Shown here: in pieces, positions 43,998-57,283 of the stretch
Layout: every line of letters begins with the position of its first letter
How positions within the stretch are numbered: the first letter of the stretch is position 1
DNA from: Calendula officinalis
Lineage: Eukaryota; Streptophyta; Magnoliopsida; Asterales; Asteraceae
Direction: 5' to 3'
Assembly (NCBI GenBank): GCA_963853835.1
Contig: OY970835.1
Coordinates: 9,725,501-9,789,500 of the forward strand
DNA length: 64,000 nt
Notes under the pieces: generated by a model
The model's database searches: none
What the model saw: only the letters and a program-made list of their open reading frames with translations
Told to the model about the DNA's origin: nothing
Translations under genes and position numbers: made by a program

Positions 43998-46900
43998 TTT
44001 TTATAATATTGTGCCGTTAAAAAGAAAAATTAAAGTTTATTTTTTTTAACGCTTTTTAATATTTGTCCGAATTAAATGATTGCTAAAAAAAACAGCTATT
44101 TTGTCATATTTCATTATGCCATATGTCCTCATATATTGATAACTGATCCCATAAATGTGGTCATTTATTTTTTTAACGTTTTTTTAATTTTTGTCCGAAA
44201 AAGTAGGAATTTTTCCATGGATGTAGGTGGCTGTTTAGGGTTAAAAAAACGTATGTTTTCATTAGTTGGGACTTTAAGGGGTGATGTAACATAAGGGATG
44301 TGGTTGATTTGTGGGGCGAAAACGAAGGCTATTGGTTGATTAGTGTTTACATTAAAAAACCAAAGTTTTAATGAAAATATTGTTTCCGCCAATAAATGAC
44401 GATAATATCCGCCCCAAATATTGTCTCTCGCCAAAAGTTGCGTGAATTAATTTCCTCCCCACTTTAAAGCATGTGGTTTAGGTGTTTCGGTTAGAGTAGC
44501 AAATATTGGATGTGGTGTAGTGGTAAGTTAGATATATGTGTTGGTTGAGGTCCCAGGTTCGAAACCCATTCACAATGTTTTTTTTATTGCAATTTTGTTG
44601 TGGATTTAAGACCTTCCACAAATGGAAGGGCTAGTTTAAGACATGTTATTATTAGAAATTTATTCCCTCGTTATATATAGTAGAGTGTCATATTTCATTC
44701 TGCCATATGTCCTCGTATATTGATAACTGATCCCATAAATGTGGTCATTTATTTTTTTAACGTTTTTTTAATTTTTGTCCGAAAAAGTAGGAATTTTTCC
44801 ATGGATGTAGGTGGCTGTTTAGGGTTAAAAAAACGTATGTTTTCATTAGTTGGGACTTTAAGGGGTGATGTAACATAAGGGATGTGGTTGTCTTGTGGGG
44901 CGAAAACGAAGGCTATTGGTTGATTAGTGTTTACATTAAAAAACCAAAGTTTTAATGAAAATATTGTTTCCGCCAATAAATGACGATAATATCCGCCCCA
45001 AATATTGTCTCTCGCCAAAAGTTGCGTGAATTAATTTCCTCCCCACTTTAAAGCATGTGGTTTAGGTGTTTCGGTTAGAGTAGCAAATATTGGATGTGGT
45101 GTAGTGGTAAGTTAGATATATGTGTTGGTTGAGGTCCCAGGTTCGAAACCCATTCACAATGTTTTTTTTATTGCAATTTTGTTGTGGATTTAAGACCTTC
45201 CACAAATGGAAGGGCTAGTTTAAGACATGCTATTATTAGAAATTTATTCCCTCGTTATATATAGTAGAGTGTCATATTTCATTCTGCCATATGTCCTCAT
45301 ATATTGATAACTGATCCCATAAATGTGGTCATTTATTTTTTTAACGTTTTTTTAATTTTTGTCCGAAAAAGTAGGAATTTTTCCATGGATGTAGGTGGCT
45401 GTTTAGGGTTAAAAAAACGTATGTTTTCATTAGTTGGGACTTTAAGGGGTGATGTAACATAAGGGATGTGGTTGTCTTGTGGGGCGAAAACGAAGGCAAT
45501 TGGTTGATTAGTGTTTACATTAAAAAACCAAAGTTTTAATGAAAATATTGTTTCCGCCAATAAATGACGATAATATCCGCCCCAAATATTGTCTCTCGCC
45601 AAAAGTTGCGTGAATTAATTTCCTCCCCACTTTAAAGCATGTGGTTTAGGTGTTTCGGTTAGAGTAGCAAATATTGGATGTGGTGTAGTGGTAAGTCAGA
45701 TATATGTGTTGGTTGAGGTCCTAGGTTCGAAACCCATTCACAATGTTTTTTTTATTGCAATTTTGTTGTGGGTTTTAGACCTTCCACAAATGGAAGGGCT
45801 AGTTTAAGACATGCTATTATTAGAAATTTATTCCCTCATTATATATAGTAGAGATTTTTATAATATTGTGCCGTTAAAAAGAAAAATTAAAGTTTATTTT
45901 TTTAAACGCTTTTTAATATTTGTCCGAATTAAATGATTGCTAAAAAAAACAGCTATTTTGTCATATTTCATTCTGCCATATGTCCTCATATATTGATAAC
46001 TGATCCCATAAATGTGGTCATTTATTTTTTTAACTTTTTTTAATTTTTGTCCGAAAAAGTAGGAATTTTTCCATGGACGTAGGTGGCTGTTTAGGGTTAA
46101 AAAAACGTATGTTTTCATTAGTTGGGACTTTAAGGGGTGATGTAACATAAGGGATGTGGTTGTTTTGTGGGGCGAAAACGAAGGCTATTGGTTGATTAGT
46201 GTTTACATTAAAAAACCAAAGTTTTAATGAAAATATTGTTTCCGCTAATAAATGACGATAATATCCGCCCCAAATATTGTCTCTCGCCAAAAGTTGCGTG
46301 AATTAATTTCCTCCCCACTTTAAAGCATGTGGTTTAGGTGTTTCGGTTAGAGTAGCAAATATTGGATGTGGTGTAGTGGTAAGTTAGATACATGTGTTGG
46401 TTGAGGTCCCAGGTTCGAAACCCATTCACAATGATTTTTTATTGCAATTTTGTTGTGGATTTAAGACCTTCCACAAATGGAAGGGCTAGTTTAAGACATG
46501 CTATTATTAGAAATTTATTCCCTCGTTATATATAGTAGAGTGTCATATTTCATTCTGCCATATGTCCTCATATATTGATAACTGATCCCATAAATGTGGT
46601 CATTTATTTTTTTAACGTTTTTTTAATTTTTTTCCGAAAAAGTAGGAATTTTTCCTTGGATGTAGGTGGCTGTTTAGGGTTAAAAAAACGTATGTTTTCA
46701 TTAGTTGGGACTTTAAGGGGTGATGTAACATAAGGGATGTGGTTGTCTTGTGGGGCGAAAACGAAGGCAATTGGTTGATTAGTGTTTACATTAAAAAACC
46801 AAAGTTTTAATGAAAATATTGTTTCCGCCAATAAATGACGATAATATCCGCCCCAAATATTGTCTCTCGCCAAAAGTTGCGTGAATTAATTTCCTCCCCA

Positions 46901-47812
46901 CTTTAAAGCATGTGGTTTAGGTGTTTCGGTTAGAGTAGCAAATATTGGATGTGGTGTAGTGGTAAGTCAGATATATGTGTTGGTTGAGGTCCCAGGTTCG
47001 AAACCCATTCACAATGTTTTTTTTATTGCAATTTTGTTGTGGGTTTAAGACCTTCCACAAATGGAAGGGCTAGTTTAAGACATGCTATTATTAGAAATTT
47101 ATTCCCTCATTATATATAGTAGAGATTTTTATAATATTGTGCCGTTAAAAAGAAAAATTAAAGTTTATTTTTTTTAACGCTTTTTAATATTTGTCCGAAT
47201 TAAATGATTGCTAAAAAAAACAGCTATTTTGTCATATTTCATTCTGCCATATGTCCTCATATATTGATAACTGATCCCATAAATGTGGTCATTTATTTTT
47301 TTAACGTTTTTTTAATTTTTGTCCGAAAAAGTAGGAATTTTTCCATGGATGTAGGTGGCTGTTTAGGGTTAAAAAAACGTATGTTTTCATTAGTTGGGAC
47401 TTTAAGGGGTGATGTAACATAAGGGATGTGGTTGTTTTGTGGGGCGAAAACGAAGGCAATTGGTTGATTAGTGTTTACATTAAAAAACCAAAGTTTTAAT
47501 GAAAATATTGTTTCCGCCAATAAATGACGATAATATCCGCCCCAAATATTGTCTCTCGCCAAAAGTTGCGTGAATTAATTTCCTCCCCACTTTAAAGCAT
47601 GTGGTTTAGGTGTTTCGGTTAGAGTAGCAAATATTGGATGTGGTGTAGTGATAAGTCAGATATATGTGTTGGTTGAGGTCCCAGGTTCGAAACCCATTCA
47701 CAATGTTTTTTTATTGCAATTTTGTTGTGGGTTTAAGACCTTCCACAAATGGAAGGGCTAGTTTAAGACATGCTATTATTAGAAATTTGTTCCCTCATTA
47801 TATATAGTAGAG
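43998..47812 (-). repeat. Six-unit tandem array of Helitron 5'-end modules
   Basis: There are six head-to-tail units ending at 44685, 45269, 45853, 46540, 47124 and 47812, with lengths of about 688, 584, 584, 687, 584 and 688. Long units carry an extra ~104 bp at the left edge (order L S S L S L). Every unit ends with TATATATAGTAGAG, the Helitron 5' motif on the minus strand. About 115 bp inside each end is an A/B-box pair (GTGTAGTGGTAAG and GGTTCGAAACC) and a short hairpin (CCTTCCA..TGGAAGG). Each unit also holds a minus-strand frame of about 86-89 codons. Units are almost identical, so amplification was recent. The last end is followed by T, as for a Helitron. Confidence 0.88.
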
Positions 47813-47909
47813 ATAGTATTTTATTATGTGGAGCCCATTAAATATATGAAATGAGAAGTTTTTTGTGTGACAAAAATTTAGGGTGAAATGAGAAGTTTTT
47901 TGTGGGACG

Positions 47910-49045
47910 TGAAGGATTTATGTGCACAGGTAGTCAACCTATGATGATACATCCATGCCTACGAAACACTTAAGGGTCACACCGGTGAGTGCATGTAATA
48001 CGAGCAAGATAAGCAATGATACTACGAAGAGGAATGATTCATAATAGTCATTATGAATCAGTTAAGTATTAAGTCAAGTTTGACTTATTACTAGATTAGT
48101 TTAACTAACTAATTAATACAAGTATTTGTGGATCCACTAGTTGAGTAAATATACAATGTGTTAATTATAGATTAACCATGATATGATTTAAAGCTATTAA
48201 ATCTTATAGTAAATTGGATAATATTGTTATATAAATTATATAAAGATTATTATATAATTAATTATTAAAAGTATAAATATAAGTATATAATTCGTGTATA
48301 TGGTTACCGAATTATTAGTGTATTAATACTAGACATTTAATAGTTAAGTGCAACAATAATAAACTAGTTAAAACTATAAGGGATGGAAGTGTAAAAAGGA
48401 AAGTTTAATTAAGAAGTTAATCTTAATTAAACTAGAAGGGTTTTAAGTGTAAGATCTTCTATTATAAATAGAAGGCTTATGACTTAACCCTAGATGTTGA
48501 TTCCTTGCCTCTTTACACGAAATCCCTCCCCCTTCCTCCCCTTGGCTTCGGCCGAACACCACCAAGAACACAACTCTTTGTGTTCTTCGTTCTTCATGTT
48601 CTTCAAGTTCTTGAAGATCAAGTTCATTGCTTAGATCAATTAGAAGATCGCTCGATTTGTTCATCATCAGTGGATCTATCTTAAGCAAACAACAAGGTAT
48701 GTTTTGAGAAAACCCCTTTTCTCCCTTCTCCCCTCTTGGACGAATTCGACCAAGAACCCTAGGGTTCTTGGTGATGGTCGACGAACACACACAAGTGTGT
48801 GTGTGTGTGTGTGTTCGAGTTTTTCGTACAAGGTTTCTTCCATTGGTAATCTAATCTAGATCTCCAAGAACCCAATCCTTTAGGGTTTAAGGATTAAGTT
48901 TAATCTCAGTTCCGCATTTAGGGATTAAATTAGCTAGTTGGTTTTAACCGGTCAAGAACAAGTTCATGTTCTTGGTCAGTATGGTTCGAACCAAGTGACT
49001 AGGAGGTTGACTCATGTGGTCAATCAGTGTTAATGAAACCCTTCA
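47910..49045 (+). repeat. Element H 5' LTR
   Basis: This is a 1136-bp interval with inverted ends TGAAGG and CCTTCA, followed by a primer site. A TATA-like ATTATAAATA (48461-48470) is followed by a C/T-rich leader with CCAAGAAC repeats and a (GT)n run at 48796-48813. No matching 3' LTR is in the window. Confidence 0.7.
48461..48470 (+). promoter_or_regulatory. TATA box of H LTR
   Basis: ATTATAAATA lies about 580 bp before the LTR end, upstream of a pyrimidine-rich leader. Confidence 0.55.
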
Positions 49046-49046
49046 G

Positions 49047-49058
49047 TGGTATCAGAGC
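49047..49058 (+). other. H primer binding site
   Basis: TGGTATCAGAGC, a perfect tRNA-iMet complement, lies one base after the LTR. Confidence 0.88.
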
Positions 49059-50141
49059 GTTGGTTTAGAGATCTAAACTAGATTAACAAAGTTTGTTTGT
49101 TTAATTTTTATTAAAGTTTTTTTTGTTCCATCTTTTTCTTTTTCTTCTTAAGTCACAAAAAAGGGTAAGAACCATAGGACCAAGCATGTTAAACTAGTTA
49201 AGTTTAATTGGTTAAAAGGATTCTAGAAAACCCTAGAAATTTCGTGTAAGGCAAAAGAACCCTAGGATCAAGAACATTAAACAAGTTTTGTTTAATTGAT
49301 CAAAAGGCTTCTTTTCCCTAACATAGTGACCGTTGTTGATAAGAGTGGAGTACGGTCATCTGATGTTCGCAAAAGAAGGTATCAGGGTAACCCAGGATCA
49401 CATAGATTGCCTGTTGGCACAGCAGTTACAAAAACTGTGTGACCTACGTTCAGTGTTGGCATTGATGTTAGCACTGGTAGGATTTCCATTCAATCATCGT
49501 GGAATACCAATATTTTTAGTATCACTATGAATGTTCCGGTAATATCCCAAAGATATGCTTGGTAGAGTGCCTATGTCCTAGAGAGATTTAAATCGATTCT
49601 AAATTCTATAAGTGGACAAATGAAGGCGAGGACTCGAGGTGTGTCCTCTTTTTCAATATCAACGATCTCCAAATGAGATGTCGATAGTGGATGTGGTTAT
49701 CTCCGTGTTTTTTAAACAAGTACTTTTTGTACTTGAGGGGTCAGTGGGGGTTGTGCATTGCATCACTGGGTCCATGATGTCTTAATCAGAAAGCAACATA
49801 TGCAATCCGATATAGATGAGGTTACCCGGTCATTTGTTCGGTTCAGGGAGGGTTTTCCGTTTTCTTTAACCCTTTCACACACGCTCCTCACTCAACTAAC
49901 TTTTTCATTTTCAACCACACCCTCGTTTTTGTTTTTACCATGTGATAAGCTGATTTGCACCCCATACTTCATACCCCCTCTCAATTTTTACCTCAGCGCA
50001 CCCCAATCAAGATCCCATGATACTTGATTCTGCTCACCTAGACCTAGGGACCCTCACTTTTTAGTTCCTATATTGTCGGTGGCTCCGGGGCAGATCATGC
50101 TGGGTTTAGCATATCATAGGAGTAATTTGAGAGTGGACTAT
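49059..50141 (+). other. H leader/internal sequence, interrupted by G
   Basis: No long open frame is present. The segment from about 49370 to 50035 resembles 61320-61920 on the other side of G as a diverged direct repeat. G's target duplication ACTAT is at 50137-50141. Confidence 0.55.
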
Positions 50142-52847
50142 TGTCACACCCCGCCAAAAATGAGTTTTTACTTCATTTAAAAATGTTTTGCGGAAGAACG
50201 AGTGTGTAACGTTCATGACAACATAGCAAAAATTAAGTAAACAAACAACCACGCAATAACGAAAATTAAAGGTTTGTTTCACTTTCCAAAAGTAGAAAGT
50301 TTCCAAAAATAGCAAGTTTCCTAAAATAGAAATTGTTTGAAATGAAATGATTGTTCGTAAACTTAATGTTTTAATCATGGCTCACAACAATCCCAATGCT
50401 CATGTCCTCCAATTCCACTAGACCTAATTACCTGGAAAAACATAAATAGTAAAAGGGTCAACAATAATGTTGAGTGAATCCACAGGGTTAATGTTTATGA
50501 TAAGAGTAAAGTGATTTGCTACTCAAAAAGTTTGTTATGAAAATGGTTTATGACTGAAAATGTATAAGGTTCAACACTCATATGATATGAGTAGTAAGTA
50601 TGAAAATATTTAGTATAGTTGTAGAATGTATACAACTACTAGTTATGTTTATGAAAAAGTGTTGAACAAAATGTTGTGTTTGACATCGCATGAACTGTTA
50701 TCCCCAACAGGTAGCTAGTCTATTGAGTTAATATACCAACCCCTAAGTCCACAATCAACACTTCAACTCCAGTATGTTATGTTATTTTATGGATATACAC
50801 TCCCGGAGATGTCTTGGATAAACCAAGTAATGATCAAACGTTCGTTGGGAGGATGAGTGTCAGCCAATAGTACTATCTGCATATCCATGGTCTAGATCCA
50901 CTAGTTAATGATTGCTGGTAACCTTAGTCCGGTATAATAATTGTTTGTCATGCCAACGCGATAATGAAAATGTATAGATGTTGTTGTACAGTCATAGTAA
51001 AACAGTAGCAGTTGTGTTTATGTTTTCCACCCCAAAGTTTATAAAAACAGTAAAAGAGTAAAAGGGGTCTGTGGACTCACCTGGCAAAGCTTAGTAACAA
51101 GAGACTTAAGACAGAGGAATCCTCGGGAGACTCCTAGCTTCCTAAATGATTTAACTACTGATTAGACTAAGCTAACACAGGCGATACTATATACGATATA
51201 AGATATATGATATACGTTAAATGTTATGTTATATGTTTTGTGACATCGAATGAACTTGGATTAATAAAATGAAATGAAATGAAATGCATTGGGTTTTATA
51301 AAATGAAATGAAATAGGCTCCAAAATGAAATGAAATGATTCTCGAAATGAAATGATATGAAATGAAATGGATTGGGCCTAATGGGCCTAGATGGGCCTAA
51401 TGGGCCACTAGGTTGGGCCACTTGGGCCTCATATTGGGCTTGGGTCCAATAGAGTTAGGCCTTGAATTGGGCTTGGCCCAATTGGGTTTGGTTTGGTTGG
51501 GTATGGGCCAAAGGTTTGGGCTTTGGTCCAAATGGGCTTGGTTACTAATGGGCCAACTAAAGTTTGGGCCCGATAGACTAAGATAGATCGATATGGGCCA
51601 AGTACGGGCCTTGGCCCGATTGGGTATTCGGGTTTGGGTCCACGGTTCGGGTCAAGATCCGGCCTTGACCCGGTTTGACTTATTGGTCAACATTGGTCAA
51701 AATTGGTCAACAAAAGTCAACTAAAGCTTCCAGATTTCGGTTAGGGTTTGAGGTATACTATGATTTGGTCAACCAAGGTCAAATTTGGTAAATATAGCTA
51801 TCAAATGGTCAAATAGTCAATCATGAAAGTCAATTAGGTTTAGGGTTTGGTGAGTTCGGCTAGGGTTTAACCTAGGGTTGGCCGAATGGCCAAAACCCTA
51901 CGGGTTTTGTGGCTAGATTCGGCTAGGTCGACTTGGTTCAAGGGTTCATAGGTCTAGATCGGTACTAGGGTTCTAGATCTAAGGTTTTAGCAATACAAAT
52001 GTCGAGATCTAGGGTTCTAGGTCACGGGTTTAGCAACAAATCATAACAAAGATTAAACAAACAACAAAACAATCACGATTTGGGATCAAGGAAGCAACCG
52101 TGGACATGCATGTGAGCATGCACGTCGAACATGGGGTTCATGACCTCACCGAGACCATATGGCCATTGGCCATGGTCTCGGGCTTATGTTAATACCGAAA
52201 CGAAAAGGAAAACAAGCAAAAGGGTTCGGATTTCATACCTAGCAACCGAGAATTGGAAGAGAAAGATCAAGATCGAATTTGGACGGCTTCAATCTCGAAC
52301 TCGGGACTTGCTCTAGGGTTTGGGACGGCCGAAAATCAACAAAAACAAATGATTGTGTTCATGGGGTTTATATAGGAACGAAATTAGGGTTAGGGTGAAA
52401 GAGATTGAGTCAAACAAGGACTCTATCAAGATGGAATGGATAAGATCAAGTTTTTAAAACACATGGCCAACACCACAAGGGTGTTTCGTCCATGAGGAAG
52501 GTCACGAGCAAGGGTAGGCCGGCCACATTGGTGGTCGGTCTAGGTTTAGTGTCGCGTTCAAAGCGTAGTTCGATTCGAGTCGCGTTTATATTAAATTGTT
52601 ACGTTTATTGCTTAACCGGAAATGTTATTGTTTTTAGGAACGTTTTTAACTCAAAGTGTGTCACCATAAGAAAGTAATAATGTTGTGTTGACTAAAATAA
52701 TCAAACACTAATGTATGGTGTAAAATATGTATGTTTGTTGTGTATAAGGAATGCCAAATATAGAATGTCTATAAGTAGAAACTTTCTAAATAAGGAAAGT
52801 TCTAGAAATGAAATGAGGTTACATACCAGAAATATCGAGTTGTCACA
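50142..52847 (-). repeat. G 3' LTR
   Basis: This 2706-bp LTR includes ATGAA pentamer runs (51274-51370) and a run of GGGCCTAATGG-like repeats (51375-51560). It lacks a ~10-bp unit of the pentamer run that is present in the other LTR. Confidence 0.95.
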
Positions 52848-52857
52848 TTCTCCCCTG
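52848..52857 (-). other. G polypurine tract
   Basis: The minus strand reads CAGGGGAGAA directly before the 3' LTR. Confidence 0.85.
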
Positions 52858-52881
52858 GTTGAAGAAATTTCGTCCCGAAAT

Positions 52882-54751
52882 TTAAGACAAAAAACGAACA
52901 GGAAAGACAACGAGAAAAAGATGAGGATATTTCTTTCGCATCTGGTCCTCACGTTCCCACGTGAATTCAGGACCTCTTTTGGAGTTCCATCTGACTTTGA
53001 CAATTTTGATCTTGCTTCTTCGCAACTTTTGCTCTTTCCAGTCAGATATTTCAATTGGTTCCTCAGTGAAATGAAGTTTGTCGTCGATGATGATTTCTTC
53101 AGTAGGGACGATAAGCGAAGGATCATGAATAAACTTCTTAAGATTAGAAACATGAAATGTGTTGTGGACATTGCTGAGCTCATTAGGAAGACGAAGGCGA
53201 TAAGCAACAGCACCGATTCTTTCAAGAATCTCAAATGGTCCGACATAACGAGGACTGAGCTTTCCTTTCTTACCAAAACGTACCACACCTTTCCAAGGTG
53301 CTACTTTTAGTAAAACATGGTCGCCAACAGCGAACTCTAAAGGCTTTCGACGATTATCAGCATAGCTCTTTTGTCGATCTCTGGCAGCCTTGATGCGATC
53401 TTTGATTTTAAAAATCTTGTCAGTCGTTTCTTGTAGAATCTCAGGACCAGTAATCTGACGATCACCAATTTCAATCCAACAAAGTGGCGAACGACACTTT
53501 CTTCCATACAGGGCTTCGAACGGTGCGGCCTTAATAGTTGTATGATAACTATTATTATACGAGAACTCAGCTAAAGGGAGATGAGAATCCCAACTTCCAC
53601 CAAAATCAATAACACATGCTCTAAGCATGTCTTCCAAAGTTTGAATTGTTCTTTCAGTCTGCCCATCTATTTGGGGATGATAGGCAGTACTCATATCGAG
53701 GCGAGTACCGAGAGATTTTTGCAACGATTGCCAAAAATGAGACGTAAAGCGACTATCACGATCCGAGATGATCGCGACTGGCACACCATGCCGAGATACA
53801 ACTTCCTTTAAATAAATTCTTGTTAACTTCTCCATTTGATCAGTTTCCTTAGTAGGAATGAAGTGAGCTGATTTGGTCAATCGATCGACAATTACCCAAA
53901 TTGTATCATGACCAATAGATGTTCGAGGCAATTTGGTTATAAAATCCATAGAGATTTCTTCCCATTTCCATTCAGGGATCTCTGGTTGTTGTAGAAGACC
54001 GGAAGGCTTCTGATTCTCTGCTTTCACTCTAGCACAAGTTAAACATTTGCTGACATAAACCGCGATCTCTTTCTTCATGTTTGGCCACCAATATAATTCT
54101 TTGACATCTTTATACATCTTGTCGGCACCAGGATGAATAGAATATTTGGATCGGTGAGCTTCATTCAAGATAACATTGCGAACACTTCCAAAATTTGGAA
54201 CCCATAAACGATCCATGAAATAAAGAGTTCCATCTACTTTCGCTTCCAACTGCTTCTCCATACCACGCAAAGTTTCACTCTTGATGTTCTCTACCTTCAA
54301 GGCTTCAATTTGGAATTCATGAACTTGGGAAGATAGATTAGAACGAACGGAGATTGGAAGGGCTCGAACACGACGAGGTTTAGGTTGCTCTTTCCGACTT
54401 AAGGCATCAGCTACCACATTAGCCTTACCAGGATGATACTTAATTTCACATTCATAGTCATTCATCAATTCTATCCATCTACGCTGTCTCATATTGAGAT
54501 CTTTCTGATTGAAGATATGTTGCAAACTCTTGTGATCGGTAAATATTGTGCACTTGGTACCGTAGAGATAATGTCTCCAAATTTTCAATGCAAATATAAC
54601 GGCACCCAACTCAAGATCATGGGTTGTATAATTCTTTTCGTGGTTCTTCAGTTATCGAGAGGCATAGGCGATTACTTTGTCATGTTGCATCAATACACAA
54701 CCTAGTCCTTGGTGCGAAGCATCACAGTACACCACGAAATTATCGGTTCCT
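52882..54751 (-). pseudogene. G RNase H, integrase and chromodomain
   Basis: The open frame 54609-52882 (575 codons) starts inside RNase H (FTDHKSLQHIFNQKDLN, then VVADALSRK). Integrase follows with the zinc domain (HPGADKMYKDV, CLTCARVKAENQ). The catalytic Asp is in SMDFITKLPR, the second in IISDRDSRFTS and Glu in GQTERTIQTLEDM. The C-terminal part has the GPFEILERIG block and a chromodomain (FTEEPIEISD, then VKVRWNSKRGPEFTWERED), which binds modified histones and steers chromovirus insertion. A TAA at 54652-54654 replaces a Gln codon after ASR in RNase H, and a frameshift near 54755 separates it from RT. All key integrase residues look intact. Confidence 0.93.
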
Positions 54752-57283
54752 TCAGGGAGAGATAATAGGAGCAGAACATAATTTAGATTTTAGAGATTGG
54801 AAGGCTGATTCTTGCTTTTCACCCCAGACAAATTTCTCATCCTTATGTGTTAACACCGTCAAATCCTTTGCAATCCTTGAGAAATTTTCTATAAATCTTC
54901 TATAGTAACCAGCAAGACCAAGGAATTGTCTCACTTCAGTTGGGGTCTTCGGAGCTTCCCAATTCTTTACAGCTTCTATCTTTGCAGGATCAACGTGAAT
55001 ACCTTCTTCGTTGATAATATGACCCAGAAATTGGACTTCACGCAACCAAAATTCACACTTGGACAACTTGGCGTACAACTTTTCTTTCTCCAACAACTCA
55101 AGAATGATTCTTAAGTGCTCTTCATGCTCTTCTCTAGAATGCGAATAGATGAGAATATCATCTATGAAGACGATAACGAATTTATCGAGATACTGTTTGC
55201 ACACTCTGTTCATGAGGTCCATAAACACAGCAGGTGCATTAGTCAAACCAAATGGCATTACCAAAAATTCATAATGACCATAGCGAGTTCTAAAAGCAGT
55301 TTTGGGCACATCTTCATCACGAACTTTTAACTGATGGTAACCAGAACGAAGATCGATTTTGGAATAGAAACTCGATCCTTGGAGTTGAGCGAATAGATCA
55401 TCAATACGGGGAAGAGGATATCGATTCTTAATTGTTACTTTGTTCAATTCACGATAATCAATGCACATTCTCATTGAACCATCTTTCTTTTTAACAAAAA
55501 GGACCGGAGCTCCCCAGGGCGAGAAACTCGGTCGAATGAAACCAAGATCAAGAAGTTCTTGTAATTGTGATGAAAGTTCTTGCATTTCAGACGGTGCAAG
55601 ACGATAAGGAGAATGCGCGATAGGTGCGGCTCCTGGAATCAGATCAATACGAAATTCAACTTGCCTCTGAGGCGGTAGTCCAAGCAATTCCCTAGGAAAT
55701 ACACCAGGAAATTCACGAACAATAGGAATGTCCTCAATCTTACGATCTTTGGACTTTGTGTCAACGACATGAGCAAGAAAGGCTTGGCATCCTTTACGAA
55801 GATATTTTTGAGCTTTCATAGAAGTTATGATTTTTATGTTTCTGTTTCTTTGTTCACCTTGAATTATTAATGTTTCTGTTTTGGATAAGGGAATTCGGAT
55901 TTGTTTGGTGTAACATATTATTTCAGCATGGTTTTTAGACAACCAATCCATCCCTATGACGATATCAAAACTACCTAGTTCTACAGGCACAAGGTCTATA
56001 TCAAAAATGTGATCATCTAGGTCAAGCTTACAACCTTTAAAAACTTCACTAGACCTAACAACCTTGCCATTTGCTAACTCGATTTCATAATTCACCTTCA
56101 AACGATCAGGATCTAGATTTAAGAAACTTTTAAAGTCGGTCGACACGAAACTCAAGTCGGCTCCCGAGTCAAATAAAATAGAAGCAAAATGATTGTTGAC
56201 GATAAACGTACCAGTGACGGTATCAGGGTTCTCACGAGCTTCTTGAGCATTCATAACAAATGCACGACCACGACCATTTTGACGATCATTGTTGTTGTTG
56301 GCATTGCGATTGTTGTTACGATTGTTATTACGATTGCCATTGTTGTTGTTGCCATTCTGGTTATTGTTGTTCTGAAGTCTAGGGCAACGATTACGATAAT
56401 GGTTAGAATCACCACACTCGTAGCAGACAGGATTCTTAGGAGGATTGTTGGACGAACACTTTCTGAAATTATGACCCCAGCGGTCACACTTGAAGCATTT
56501 TTCACACTGGCCATCATGATGCCAGTTACATCTGTTACACAAGGGCTTGCTTCCAGCATAAGACTTAGATTCTGAATTAGACCGATTGTTGTTCTGAGTA
56601 GAGGCTGCATAATTCTTAGTCTTTTGATATTTGTTCCCTTTGTGATCAAGTTTGTTGTCGTAGGAACGCTTTCCATTTTCATTGCTCACATTATCAGTAG
56701 ATTTGCTAGACACCACTAGCTTGTCTTTGAACGATCCACTTCTCATTGCATCATCAGTCAACCTTGTTGCACGATTCACAGCATCTTCAAATGTTGTCGG
56801 TTCAGAAGCAATAACATGAGTACGAATAAGATCATGAAGACCTTGAAGATACTTTTCAATACGCTTGAATTCAGGAGTAACCAAATGAGGAACGAGACGA
56901 GCAAGTTCTTGAAACTTAGTTGTGTAGGTAACAATATCAGATCCAACCATGGACAGATTCCATAGTTCCACCTCAACTTTTTGTAGCTCTCTCCTTGGGC
57001 AAAACTTTTGAGTTAACTGATCCTTGAACGTATCCCAAGTCATAGCATCAACAGTTGCACGACCTAAGACTTGCACTTGAGAATTCCACCAGGACAACGC
57101 TTCCTTGGACAACGTACTAGCAGCAAACTTCGTCATATTCTCAGGGGCACATTGAATAACACTGAAAATGGATTCCACCTTCTCAATCCAGTGGATGATA
57201 GCAATAGCACCTTCAGATCCAGAGTAGGTCGGAGGATGACAGGACGTAAAGGTCTTATAGGATTGACCTTGACGATTGGGATC
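54752..57283 (-). pseudogene. G gag exon 2, protease and reverse transcriptase
   Basis: From the acceptor at 57284 the frame reads DPNRQGQSYKTFTSC and continues through capsid (WWNSQVQVLGRATVDAMTWD), then two zinc knuckle-like motifs (CFKCDRWGHNFRKC and CYECGDSNHYRNRC) and an Asn-rich tract. Protease has ILFDSGADLSFVS. RT has DYRELNKVTIKNRYPLPRID, FYSKIDLRSGYHQL and the catalytic FIDDILIYS. The 808-codon frame is open from 57178 to 54752, and upstream codons extend it to the acceptor. The RT active site is intact. The frame ends early at 54752 by a frameshift just before RNase H. Confidence 0.93.

Noticed and set aside
43998..47812. CRISPR-like or rDNA spacer array
   Set aside because: Units of 584-688 bp with no short spacer pattern and no rRNA sequence; each unit ends in a Helitron terminus.
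48443..48790. 115-codon minus-strand ORF
   Set aside because: Antisense to the transcribed leader of the H LTR; composition is that of a C/T-rich leader read backwards.
49047..49058. tRNA gene piece
   Set aside because: The 12-mer is the primer binding site complementary to tRNA-iMet right after an LTR; no tRNA fold follows.
52701..53310. ORFs of ~195-199 codons on both strands
   Set aside because: Both overlap the integrase/chromodomain frame of G or its antisense and show no family signature.
56189..56682. Ile/Thr/Val-rich ORFs on both strands
   Set aside because: Out-of-frame shadows of the Asn-rich tract of G gag.
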